A DNA stretch of 64,000 nucleotides, taken from Streptomyces sp. NBC_01283. GTDB taxonomy: Bacteria; Actinomycetota; Actinomycetes; Streptomycetales; Streptomycetaceae. The stretch's first letter is position 1. Each line of letters begins with the position of its first letter. The notes below the pieces were generated by a model. It was not told the DNA's origin, searched no databases, and saw only the letters and a list, made by a program, of their open reading frames with translations. Of the stretch, positions 19,301 through 26,199 are shown piece after piece. The stretch spans positions 7,281,001 to 7,345,000 of the forward strand of contig NZ_CP108430.1 in NCBI RefSeq assembly GCF_041435335.1, written 5' to 3'. Position numbers and translations under genes: made by a program.

Positions 19301-19362
19301 CCAACGGCTCCAAGAGCGGGGACCACGGGGACTGGGCGGCGGCGAAGTTCAGCTGCGCGTAG
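16303..19362 (+). CDS. Secreted GH31 glycoside hydrolase with NPCBM domain
   Basis: A 1019-residue exported enzyme. A signal peptide (twin Arg in SRRAAVVAALFGLLAVFAG, cleavage near AQAADE) precedes an N-terminal beta domain and a GH31 barrel. The likely nucleophile is Asp362 in KLDVAWVGDG and the likely acid/base is Asp413 in QWSGDQSGSW. A C-terminal beta domain, a NEW3-type domain (about residues 770-870) and a final NPCBM carbohydrate-binding domain (about 885-1019; KTYEKGIGTHADS) follow. The family contains alpha-glucosidases, alpha-xylosidases and alpha-galactosidase-like enzymes; the substrate is open. There is no clear ribosome site before the ATG. It starts an accessory block between mshC and parJ. 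Confidence 0.9.
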   Translation: MRSPTRSRRAAVVAALFGLLAVFAGPGGGAAQAADEPATTVGDVTDFAADGSVYRLTAGKAVARVSFVSQQTFRLELAPEGEFTDPTGKDIVLPQGDPPRTKWADKGDRYELSTSKVTLRAYKSPLRFALYRSDGTQVWAESEGLSWTKDATTQSLARGADEQYYGAGMQNGRGNTSHRGKKVEVSVDYNWDDGGHPNSVPFYVSSQGYGVFRNTYAPNTYDFAEPVTASAKEQRFDAYYFAGDGAKDVKGVIGQYTKLTGKPFLPPVYGLEIGDADCYLHNANQGERHTLDSLKVADEYLKHDMPNGWMLVNDGYGCGYEDLAETAKGLQDRDMQMGLWTEDGIDKIADQVKAGQRVAKLDVAWVGDGYKKALDGCKDAYKGIEDNSDARGFTWAPESWSGAQRCGVQWSGDQSGSWEYIRWQIPTYAGATMSGMAYTTGDVDGIFGGSAKTYARDLQWKSFLPVTMTMDGWAANDKQPFRYGEPYTSINRKYLKLHESLLPYFYSYGQEATRTGVGATRPLALEYPDDPKAATDAAKYEFLAGEDFLVAPVYKDTTVRDGIYLPKGTWTDYWSGRTYQGPTTVDHYSAPLDTLPLFVKGGASVPMWPGIRSYKDRTATSPLAWDIYPQGESSFELYEDDGVTRQHRDGKYATQRADVEAPRSGAGDVRVRIGASKGEFSGKQTKRPYAFTLHTGDAPSRVELGGDRLPRLTSKEAYEKAAQGWFYDRDDRGGVVKVKTAALRTDRAFDLELDDTSAVGGAVPGAAASVSAPAGQELGAGAAGKVAVDVTAGKRDATGVDVTLDVPEGWTAGTAHADRVPAGTTRRVDVAVTPPKGADPGEQPLTATAHYRAAGQDRTATQRIAVDVMPPAPSADAWASDLVWLKSTNGYGPAERDRSNGESGAGDGHTLTLAGKTYEKGIGTHADSVIEVYTGGKCGRFTADVGIDDEINGYGEVAFSVEADGKVLWTSPKVTGASATVPVDVDVSGARHVELKVTDTNGSKSGDHGDWAAAKFSCA

Positions 19363-19379
19363 CCGGTCACCGGCAGGGA

Positions 19380-19415
19380 GCGGCGCCGGGCGGGAAGGAC
19401 TCCGCCCGGCGCCGC
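19380..19415 (+). terminator. Hairpin after the GH31 gene
   Basis: Perfect 14-bp stem GCGGCGCCGGGCGG/CCGCCCGGCGCCGC with an 8-base loop, 17 bases past the stop. Confidence 0.8.
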
Positions 19416-19468
19416 CGTATGTGCCGCCACCTGTACGCCACTTGAGCCGTGTGTCACTCAGCAGTACG

Positions 19469-20107
19469 TCACTTCGGCGTGATCACGATGGCCACGAGAT
19501 AGGACGGGTTGGTGGTGTCGTAGTAGCCGATCACCTGCTGGCCGTAGGCGAAGGCTTCCTGGACCGCGTCGTGGGTCTGCTGACTCGGGTTGATGAACGC
19601 CTTCCAGGTGTTGTCGATCAGCAGGTAGAGGACCACCGACTGGCCCGGCAGGGGCTGGATGACGTCCCAGAACGACACGGCGATGCCCGACGAGACCGCC
19701 TGTGTGGAGATCTCCGGTGCCTGCGCCTGCGGGACGCTCTCCTGGCCGAGCTGCTGGAGCAGCTGCTGGTAGGGCTGCTGCTGGCCGAGCTGCTGGAGCT
19801 GCTGCTGGAGGTGCGGCGGGACCGGCTGCTGCATGCCCTGGGCCCCTTGCATGCCCTGCATCCCCTGCATCCCCTGCGTTCCCTGCACGCCGCGCATGCC
19901 CTGCGGGGCGAACTGGCGCTGTCCGTAGGGCTGCTGGCCGAACGGCTGCTGCTGGTACTGCTGTTGCTGGCCGGACTGCTGCGGCGGCGCGGTGCTCGGG
20001 CCCTGCTGCTGCCCCTGCTGCTGCCCCTGCCCGGGGCTGAACTGCTGCTGCGGTCCGTACTGCTGGCCTTGCTGCTGCATGGGACTCATGTGCGGGGTGG
20101 TGCTCAT
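19469..20107 (-). CDS. Gln-rich low-complexity protein, partner of the S8 protease
   Basis: A 212-residue protein of unknown function. Residues 10 to about 140 are a low-complexity region dominated by Gln, Gly, Pro and Met, including tandem QGMQGMQGMQ repeats, in the style of prion-like domains. The last ~60 residues are ordered: SFWDVIQPLPGQSVVLYLLI, W, NPS, DAVQEAFAYG and YLVAIVIT. That end resembles the C-terminus of the neighbouring S8 protease (W, N/D-P-S, AV, AFA, G in the same order). The start at 20107 follows GAAGGTGG. No signal peptide. It is probably co-transcribed with the protease gene upstream (73 bases apart). Confidence 0.8.
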   Translation of the reverse strand: MSTTPHMSPMQQQGQQYGPQQQFSPGQGQQQGQQQGPSTAPPQQSGQQQQYQQQPFGQQPYGQRQFAPQGMRGVQGTQGMQGMQGMQGAQGMQQPVPPHLQQQLQQLGQQQPYQQLLQQLGQESVPQAQAPEISTQAVSSGIAVSFWDVIQPLPGQSVVLYLLIDNTWKAFINPSQQTHDAVQEAFAYGQQVIGYYDTTNPSYLVAIVITPK

Positions 20108-20180
20108 GCGGATGCCACCTTCCCTCAATGGTTGTGGTGCTTCAGCAATGCACGTGGTGCTCCGGTGTCACACGGGCTCC

Positions 20181-21995
20181 TCAGCCCGCGACGACCAGGC
20201 CGACGATCTCGTCGTCCGAGAACCAGACGCGTACGTCGGGGTGTCCTCCCGCGAAGGCGGCACGCACCGCCTGGCGGATGTCGGGGGACGGGTCGTTCAG
20301 GTTGCGCCACTCTCCCGCGACGAACAGCCTCAGGCGCGGCGGGAGTTCGGGGGGATAGGGGATCAGCTCGTCCCAGTAGCGCTCGGCCCGGCCCGAGCCC
20401 ACCGCCGACGGCAGCAGATTCGTGACCGCCGACCTGATGTCGGGGCGGTTGCCGATCCGCTGGGATGCCGGGCGGCCCGGAGCGTCCTGCTGCGGCGAGC
20501 CCGTCGAGCGCAGCACCGCACGCGCCCGGTCAGGCGTCATCAGCTGCTGGCCCGCGGCCTTCAGCATCCCCTGCAGGCACGCCAGGGCGCCGACGACGAC
20601 GGGGGAAGCGGACGAGGTGCCGGAGAACGTGTCCGTGTACCAGGCGATCTCGTCCGGGCCGCCCTGGAGGTCGCCCGGCTGGTTCCAGGAGCCGCCGGTC
20701 GTGGTCGTCTCGCGGCCCCAGCCTTGCGCGTCCACGCGGGCGCCGTAGTTGGAGAACCCCAGGCGCGAGCGGTCCGGCCCGTGATCGCGGCCGTGGGTGC
20801 CGGGCGGCGGTGCGCCCGCGCCGACCAGGACGGCGCGCGAAGGCCGGTTGGAGGGGTTGAAGGGGTTGCGCCACCCCGCGGGGAACTCGTCGGGCCTGCG
20901 CTCGTACACCGCGTCGTCCAGGGACTCCGCGCCGTTGCCCGCCGCCTGGACGACGATGACGCCCTTCGCGGTGGCGTACCGGATCGCCGCGTAGTCGTCC
21001 GGCCACCACTCCAGGGCGATGTACCCCCGCTGGTCGTCGCGCGGCTCGAACTCGAACCGCGGGCCCGGCCGGTGCAGTTCGATCAGCACGATGTCACCGG
21101 GGCCGAGCCGCTGCGCCGCCGCGTGGATCGTGGCCGCGGTGCCCAGGGGCTGGAAGGAGGCCGTCGCGGTCATGGCCTCGGGCGCGATGCCGGTGATGCC
21201 CACGTGGTTGCGGTCGCCGCCGATCACTCCGATCACCGCGGTGCCGTGGTTGCGCCAGGCCACGTCCTGGATGGGCGTGCCGACGACGACACCGGCGAGC
21301 TTGCCCGTCAGGTCCTCGTGGCTGAGCTGCCAGGCGCCCTCGATGTCGATCACCGTGATGCCCTCGCCCGAACCGCCGAGCCGCTGCCACGCCCAGTACG
21401 CGTCGACGCCCTCCGGCGCCGGGCGCAGATAGCCCTGGCGGCCGGTGAAGTCGGGGGTGACGGGGGCGCCCTCCTTGCGGCGCCCGGATTCGCCCGCGTC
21501 GGGCGAACCGGACGGGCCCGGCTGACCCTGGAGCGGGGTCTGCGGCCGGTCGGTCGAGCCGAGCGTCGCCGGTACGGCGCCGGGCTTGACGTACGCCGTG
21601 TCGATCCCCGGCAGCGCCGCGATCCGCGAGCGCAGCTCCTGCGCCCTGCTCTCGCCGCCGCGCACGCGGTAGAAGAGCGCGAGATCGGGCACGTCGCCGC
21701 CGCTGCTGCCGTCGCCGCCGTACGGTTCGCCGGGCTGCCGGCCCGTGGGCAGGAGCCGCTCCTCGTTGCCGAACAGCGGCTCCAGGGCCAGCTGTTCATC
21801 GGTGAGGAACATGTTCAGGGCTGATACGTCGGAGCCCGCCGCCGAACGGACGCCCTCCGTCCCGGCGCGCAGCCGGGCCTCGGGCCGGGCGACGACGATC
21901 AGCTCCTGCTCGGACGCGCGGTAGGTGAATCCTGCCCCGTCGGGTCCGGGGCCACTGGCTCCCGGGCCCCCTGCCGGCTCTACCTGGTCGGTCAT
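20181..21995 (-). CDS. S8 family (subtilisin-like) serine peptidase, apparently not secreted by a classical signal
   Basis: A 604-residue subtilase. The catalytic triad is Asp217 (VIDIEGAW), His250 (NHGTAVIGVIGG) and Ser461 (SGTSSASP), with the oxyanion Asn354 in AAGNGAES. About 180 residues precede the catalytic domain and contain FLTDEQLALEPLFGNEERLL and a Pro/Gly-rich linker, but no signal peptide. After the domain comes a ~50-residue C-terminal module (EWRNLNDPS, RQAVRAAFAGG) that is echoed in the Gln-rich protein encoded next. The Asp motif is DIEG rather than the usual D(S/T)G. The start at 21995 follows GGGAGCGG; 50 extra upstream codons look non-coding. Confidence 0.88.
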   Translation of the reverse strand: MTDQVEPAGGPGASGPGPDGAGFTYRASEQELIVVARPEARLRAGTEGVRSAAGSDVSALNMFLTDEQLALEPLFGNEERLLPTGRQPGEPYGGDGSSGGDVPDLALFYRVRGGESRAQELRSRIAALPGIDTAYVKPGAVPATLGSTDRPQTPLQGQPGPSGSPDAGESGRRKEGAPVTPDFTGRQGYLRPAPEGVDAYWAWQRLGGSGEGITVIDIEGAWQLSHEDLTGKLAGVVVGTPIQDVAWRNHGTAVIGVIGGDRNHVGITGIAPEAMTATASFQPLGTAATIHAAAQRLGPGDIVLIELHRPGPRFEFEPRDDQRGYIALEWWPDDYAAIRYATAKGVIVVQAAGNGAESLDDAVYERRPDEFPAGWRNPFNPSNRPSRAVLVGAGAPPPGTHGRDHGPDRSRLGFSNYGARVDAQGWGRETTTTGGSWNQPGDLQGGPDEIAWYTDTFSGTSSASPVVVGALACLQGMLKAAGQQLMTPDRARAVLRSTGSPQQDAPGRPASQRIGNRPDIRSAVTNLLPSAVGSGRAERYWDELIPYPPELPPRLRLFVAGEWRNLNDPSPDIRQAVRAAFAGGHPDVRVWFSDDEIVGLVVAG

Positions 21996-22233
21996 CGCTT
22001 CACCGCTCCCTTGGGTCGCTGAGGTCTCCCCTGCCCGAACGGAGTCGAGGACTCGGGGACGGGTGCCGTGCCGTGCGCTGTGGCCGCGTATTCCGGGGCA
22101 CACCCTGCTACCGCCGGGCTCGGTCGTCCACCCCCTTTGCCCCAACTGCGTTTGAAATCAAGGCAATCGGGGAACCCCGTGCAATTCGTCCGGAAGCCGA
22201 TGTCACGCCTCGATCCCGCCAACCGCAACACAA

Positions 22234-22261
22234 GGGGCGGCACCCTTACGGATGCCGCCCC
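22234..22261 (-). terminator. Hairpin after the PAC2 gene
   Basis: GGGGCGGCA pairs with TGCCGCCCC around a 10-base loop, 20 bases past the stop on the minus strand. The rest of the 285-base gap to the S8 gene shows only its presumed promoter, with an AT-richer patch at 22150-22200. Confidence 0.7.
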
Positions 22262-22281
22262 ATGTCGCTCGGTGCCTTCTG

Positions 22282-23340
22282 TCAGTCCTCGGAGGAATCA
22301 GCGGGTCCGGATTCGCCGCTGGTCTCTTCGCCGGACTCCGGCCCCGGTCCCGTCCCTGTTCCGGGGCCCGGTCCCGTCTCCGTGTCCGGACGCGTCTGCG
22401 GCTTCGGCGGCCGTGTGCGGTCGCCGCCGGGGCTGTCGCGCAGATACGGCGATGCGTCGCCGCCCTCCGTGGCATGGCCGCCGGGCTGCGGCGGGCCGCC
22501 GCCGTCGCGCCGCCGCAGATAGCGCTCGAACTCTCGGGCGATCGCCTCACCGGTCGCCTCGGGCAGCTCGGCCGTGTCCCGCGCCTCCTCAAGCGACTGG
22601 ACGTACTCGGCGACCTCGCTGTCCTCGGCCGCGAGCTGGTCCACGCCCACCTGCCAGGCGCGCGCGTCCTCGGCGAGGTCACCCAGCGGGATCCGCAGGC
22701 CGATCAGGTCCTCCAGGCGGTTCAGGAGGGCGAGCGTGGCCTTCGGGTTGGGCGGCTGCGAGACGTAGTGCGGGACGGCCGCCCACAGGCTGACCGCCGG
22801 GACGCCCGCATGCGTGCACGCCTCCTGAAGGATGCCGACGATGCCCGTCGGACCCTCGTACTTCGTTTCTTCCAGGTCCATGGTGCGCGCCAGGTCCGGG
22901 TCGGAGGTGACGCCGCTCACCGGGACGGGGCGGGTGTGCGGGGTGTCACCGAGCAGCGCGCCCAGGACCACCACCAGCTCCACGCCCAGCTCATGGGCGA
23001 AGCCCAGGATCTCGTTGCAGAACGACCGCCAGCGCATCGACGGCTCGATCCCGCGCACCAGCACGAGGTCACGCGGCTTGTCGCCGCCCACACGGACCAC
23101 CGAGAGCCGGGTCGTCGGCCAGGTGATCTTGCGGACGCCGCCTTCCAGGAAGACCGTGGGGCGGTTGACCTGGAAGTCGTAGTAGTCCTCGGCGTCCAGT
23201 GCCGCGAAGACCTCGCCCTTCCACTCCTTGTCGAGATGCGCGACCGCGGTGGAGGCGGCGTCGCCGGCGTCGTTCCAGCCCTCGAACGCGGCCACCATGA
23301 CCGGGTCGACCAGCTCGGGAACCCCCTCGAGCTCGATCAC
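22282..23340 (-). CDS. parJ: PAC2 family protein (ParJ-like)
   Basis: A 352-residue protein of the PAC2 family (proteasome assembly chaperone fold): MIELEGVPELVDPVMVAAFEGWNDAGDAAS at the start, DYYDFQVNRPTV, and LRGIEPSMRW-type elements. The C-terminal ~70 residues are disordered (Gly, Pro, Asp). By position next to the glycerol and mshC genes, and by family, it corresponds to S. coelicolor SCO1662, described as ParJ, a ParA partner in sporulation septation. The GTG start has AGGAGG 6 bases upstream. Assignment to ParJ rests on synteny from memory. Confidence 0.82.
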   Translation of the reverse strand: MIELEGVPELVDPVMVAAFEGWNDAGDAASTAVAHLDKEWKGEVFAALDAEDYYDFQVNRPTVFLEGGVRKITWPTTRLSVVRVGGDKPRDLVLVRGIEPSMRWRSFCNEILGFAHELGVELVVVLGALLGDTPHTRPVPVSGVTSDPDLARTMDLEETKYEGPTGIVGILQEACTHAGVPAVSLWAAVPHYVSQPPNPKATLALLNRLEDLIGLRIPLGDLAEDARAWQVGVDQLAAEDSEVAEYVQSLEEARDTAELPEATGEAIAREFERYLRRRDGGGPPQPGGHATEGGDASPYLRDSPGGDRTRPPKPQTRPDTETGPGPGTGTGPGPESGEETSGESGPADSSED

Positions 23341-23480
23341 CCAGGCCTCCTTCCGACGTCCTTTACGTACGCCCCAACCTTACGGCGTCCGGCGGGGCCC
23401 TCCGCAGCCCCCTTGCGCGGGCCGCGATGAATGGATCATTGCCCCGCGGGATGCCCGCGCACTCCCTCGGCGGCCGTGCT

Positions 23481-24152
23481 TCACAGCGTCGAGCGCAGCC
23501 ACTGCTCCACGCTCGCGATGTGCACCGTCGCCCATGACCTGGCCGCCTCGGCGTCGCGGTCGCGCAGCGCGGTGAGGATCGCGCGGTGCTCGTGCAGGGT
23601 GCGGCTGACGGCGTCCTCCTGGGTGAGGCCGCGCCAGATGCGGGCCCGGGTGGTGGGTCCGGAGAGGCCGTCGAGGAGCGAGCAGAGCACCGAGTTGCCG
23701 GAGGACTGCACGATGCCCCGGTGGAACTCCAGGTCGCAGGCGACCAGTTCCTCCACCGAGGGTGCGGGCCCCAGGGCGTCCAGCTGGGCGCTCAGCACGT
23801 CGAGTTCGGCCTCGGTGATGTGCGTGCTCGCCATCGCCGTGGCCGCCGGCTCCAGGATGCGGCGCACCGCGAGGAACTCCAGGACCGTGTCGTCGCGGTG
23901 GAAGTCGACGACGAAGCTCAACGCTTCGAGGAGGAGCTGCGGGTCCAGGCTCGTGACGTACGTACCGTCGCCCTGCCGTACGTCGAGGATGCGGATCAGC
24001 GAGAGGGCGCGCACCGCCTCACGCAGGGAGTTGCGTGAAAGGCCCAGGTCGGCGGCGAGTTCACTCTCCTTGGGCAGCCGGTCGCCGGGGCGCAGCGCGC
24101 CGGAGACGATCATGCCCTTGATCTTTTCGATGGCTTCGTCGGTGACAGCCAT
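23481..24152 (-). CDS. GntR/FadR-type transcriptional regulator
   Basis: A 223-residue regulator. An N-terminal winged helix (LRPGDRLPKESELAADLGLSRNSLREAVRALSLIRIL) is followed by an FCD ligand-binding domain (about 90-220) with the metal-site pattern D/E...H..H (CDLEFHRGIV, EHRAIL, HIASVEQWL). Such proteins are usually repressors released by carboxylic acids or sugars. A perfect palindrome 28-45 bases upstream of its start is a likely autoregulatory site. It is the first gene on the left edge of the large accessory block, and may control the catabolic operon or a distant target. Confidence 0.9.
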   Translation of the reverse strand: MAVTDEAIEKIKGMIVSGALRPGDRLPKESELAADLGLSRNSLREAVRALSLIRILDVRQGDGTYVTSLDPQLLLEALSFVVDFHRDDTVLEFLAVRRILEPAATAMASTHITEAELDVLSAQLDALGPAPSVEELVACDLEFHRGIVQSSGNSVLCSLLDGLSGPTTRARIWRGLTQEDAVSRTLHEHRAILTALRDRDAEAARSWATVHIASVEQWLRSTL

Positions 24153-24179
24153 GGGGACCTCGCCTCACAAGACAGAAGA

Positions 24180-24197
24180 CATCCGATGTATCGGATG
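24180..24197. promoter_or_regulatory. Perfect palindrome, likely operator of the GntR gene
   Basis: CATCCGAT-GT-ATCGGATG: 8-base arms with a 2-base centre, between the GntR start (24152) and the divergent MarR gene. GntR/FCD regulators bind such short-spaced dyads as dimers. Confidence 0.65.
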
Positions 24198-24304
24198 ATT
24201 ATGGCGTGTCCTGGGGCCGTTGTGCACGCGAGTCCGGTGAATATCCGCCCGCGGCGCCCGTGGGACGTGCCGTGCCGGGCGTACTTCTCTCAGGGCTAAG
24301 ATTT

Positions 24305-24324
24305 CCGTACTGACCGCGGTACGG
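24305..24324. promoter_or_regulatory. Inverted repeat in front of the MarR gene
   Basis: CCGTAC and GTACGG separated by 8 bases, 22 bases before the MarR start codon. Size and position suit autorepression by a MarR dimer. Confidence 0.45.
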
Positions 24325-24345
24325 GCGAGAGGGAGGCTACGGCAC

Positions 24346-24888
24346 ATGGCCGGGAAGAAGTCGGCGGGGGCCCAGCGGGACGCGGTCGCATCGATCATCG
24401 AGGACTGGGCGAGGGAACGGCCGGATCTCGACACCGCGCCCCTGGAGGTCCTCGCGCGGCTGCATCGGACCTTCCTGCGCTACAACACCAGGCTCACCAC
24501 GGCGATCGAGCGGCACGGCCTCGCGGTCGCCGGGTTCGACGTGCTGACCGCGCTGCGCAGGGCAGGGGCGCCCTACCGGCTCACGGCGGGCCAGCTCGCC
24601 GACTCCGGTCTCGTCTCGTCGGCCGGGGTGACGCTGCGCATCGACCGCCTGGAGAAGGACGGTCTCATCGTGCGCGAGCGCGACGCCGAGGACCGCCGCG
24701 TCGTCTACTCACGGCTCACCGACACGGGCCTCGCCAAGATCGACGAGGTGTTCGCCGAGCATCTCGACAACGAACGCCGGATGCTCGGCGGACTCACCCC
24801 GGCCGAGTGCCGCCAGCTGGCCCGTCTGATGTCCAAGCTGGAACGGTCGATCACCGACTCCGACGCACCTGACGAAGCAGAGGCCTGA
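24346..24888 (+). CDS. MarR family transcriptional regulator
   Basis: A 180-residue MarR-type protein: N-terminal dimerisation helix, then a winged helix with LTAGQLADSGLVSSAGVTLRIDRLEKDGLIVRERDAEDRR (recognition helix and wing), then the C-terminal dimer helix. MarR proteins often respond to aromatic acids. The stop lies 3 bases from the stop of the convergent Rieske oxygenase gene, so it is the natural candidate regulator of that operon. The ATG has GGAGG about 10 bases upstream. Confidence 0.92.
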   Translation: MAGKKSAGAQRDAVASIIEDWARERPDLDTAPLEVLARLHRTFLRYNTRLTTAIERHGLAVAGFDVLTALRRAGAPYRLTAGQLADSGLVSSAGVTLRIDRLEKDGLIVRERDAEDRRVVYSRLTDTGLAKIDEVFAEHLDNERRMLGGLTPAECRQLARLMSKLERSITDSDAPDEAEA

Positions 24889-24891
24889 GTA

Positions 24892-25920
24892 CTACGAGGC
24901 GGCGGCCTGAGCCTCCGCCTCCGCGCGGTACATCCGGCGCAGCCTGACCACGCCCAGGTCGTGCTGGTAGAGGTTCTCGCGCTGGTCGGCGTCGGCCGGC
25001 ATCGCCTCCAGCATCACCCGGTCCTGTTCGAGGACCTGCCAATGGCGCTCCTCGATGAGGGTCCTGTAGAGGAAGCGCCAGGTGTCGCGCTGCCAGCCCC
25101 GCACGCGGCGGTAGCGCCAGAAGAACACTCCGGTGCGGTTCTCGTCGACCGGGCAGACCATGCCGACGATCCCGAACGGCCCGCCGGGACCGGCCGACGG
25201 CGGGTACGGGATGGTCAGGTCGACCCAGTCCACGCCGGTGCGGCACAGCTCCACCCAGTCGAAGTTGACGCCACGCTGGTCGGTCTTCTCGAAGAAGTAG
25301 CCGCGGTCCGTCTCCCGGATGCGGAACTTGGCGGTGGTGTCGCCGTCGTACATCGTGTGCGACTCGTGGTGCAGGAAGGCGCCGTGCATCGGGTCGAGGA
25401 GGTTCTCCACAGCGAACCGCCAGGGTCCTTCCCACTCCGCGTAGCAGAGGATCGCGTCGACCTCGGGGTCGGTGAGCGGCTCCGGCAGCGTCAGTTCGGC
25501 CGGTTCCGGGTGCTTCTCGTCGCCGAAGTACGCGAGGATCGCGCCGCCGGTCTCCCGCACGGGCAGCGACGTGACCAGTTTCTTGCCCTCCAGGTTGCAG
25601 CCGGGCAGACCCGGTACGGAGGAGACGGTGCCGTCCGTCTCGATCTCCACGCCGTGGTACCAGCAGGCCACCCGGTCGCCGAGGTGTTTCCCCAGCGAGA
25701 GGGGCGCCCCGCGGTGCGGGCAGCGGTCGGCGAGCATCGACAGGGCGCCGTCGGAGCGGCGGAAGAGCAGCCACTGCTCGCCGAGGGCGGTGACCTTGCG
25801 CATGGCGCCGGGGGCGACGAAGTGCGAGGGGACGACGGGGTGCCACTGGTTGCGCAGGCCGGTCGCGTAGATGCGGTCGGCGGAAGCGGTCGGGCCGGTC
25901 AGGGTGGTCATCGGGGTCAC
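24892..25920 (-). CDS. Rieske non-heme iron oxygenase, alpha subunit
   Basis: A 342-residue oxygenase component. The Rieske [2Fe-2S] ligands are Cys67-x-His69 (CPHRGAPL) and Cys86-x2-His89 (CWYHGVE); the mononuclear iron site follows NxxDx2Hx4H (Asn173, Asp176, His179, His184 in NLLDPMHGAFLHHE). It looks like the vanillate demethylase/phthalate oxygenase type that works without a beta subunit and takes electrons from a PDR/VanB-type reductase, which is encoded two genes upstream. The GTG start overlaps the stop of the small upstream gene (GTGA). It is the last gene of the eleven-gene operon. Hydroxylation or O/N-demethylation are both possible. Confidence 0.93.
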   Translation of the reverse strand: MTPMTTLTGPTASADRIYATGLRNQWHPVVPSHFVAPGAMRKVTALGEQWLLFRRSDGALSMLADRCPHRGAPLSLGKHLGDRVACWYHGVEIETDGTVSSVPGLPGCNLEGKKLVTSLPVRETGGAILAYFGDEKHPEPAELTLPEPLTDPEVDAILCYAEWEGPWRFAVENLLDPMHGAFLHHESHTMYDGDTTAKFRIRETDRGYFFEKTDQRGVNFDWVELCRTGVDWVDLTIPYPPSAGPGGPFGIVGMVCPVDENRTGVFFWRYRRVRGWQRDTWRFLYRTLIEERHWQVLEQDRVMLEAMPADADQRENLYQHDLGVVRLRRMYRAEAEAQAAAS

Positions 25921-26150
25921 GCTCCCAGTCGGTTCATCTCGGCACGGAAGGACTCCTCGGTCCAGGGGGCGCCGTCGGGCGCGTGGACCTGACGGGCGTT
26001 CAAGCCGCGCACCACATCGGAAAGTTCATGGCCCTCCTTGGTGAAGACCTCTTCGAGGGTGGCGGCGAGCTTGTACTCGTAGGGGGTCGGCTCGCGCGTC
26101 CGGGACTGGTGCACTTCCAGGTACGGCCAGGTGGGGGTCGCGGTGGTCAC
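25917..26150 (-). CDS. Small protein resembling a resolvase-type recombinase helix-turn-helix
   Basis: A 77-residue protein squeezed between the oxygenase and reductase genes. The C-terminal half (DVVRGLNARQVHAPDGAPW, then TEESFRAEMNRLG) has the pattern of the recombinase domain of large serine recombinases (LN..G...P.G..W....V...L), but there is no catalytic resolvase domain. The N-terminal half has WPYLEVHQSRTREPTPYEYK. It starts with GTG behind GGAGG and is coupled to the Rieske gene. Its place inside the operon suggests a role with the oxygenase (assembly, electron transfer or regulation) rather than DNA recombination; this is inference. Confidence 0.8.
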   Translation of the reverse strand: MTTATPTWPYLEVHQSRTREPTPYEYKLAATLEEVFTKEGHELSDVVRGLNARQVHAPDGAPWTEESFRAEMNRLGA

Positions 26151-26199
26151 TGTTGCCTCCGGTGGGGAATCACGGATCGGGGAATCACAGGTCGAGGAG

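Noticed and set aside
16507..19326. 939-codon open frame antisense to GH31
   Set aside because: Shadow frame; GH31 catalytic motifs are on the plus strand.
19700..20060. CTGCTG-rich stretch as a DNA satellite
   Set aside because: It is the coding sequence of the Gln-rich protein read on the other strand.
25917..26150. Remnant of a serine recombinase from a mobile element
   Set aside because: The gene has its own ribosome site, overlaps the next gene precisely and shows no decay; an intact small gene is the better reading.
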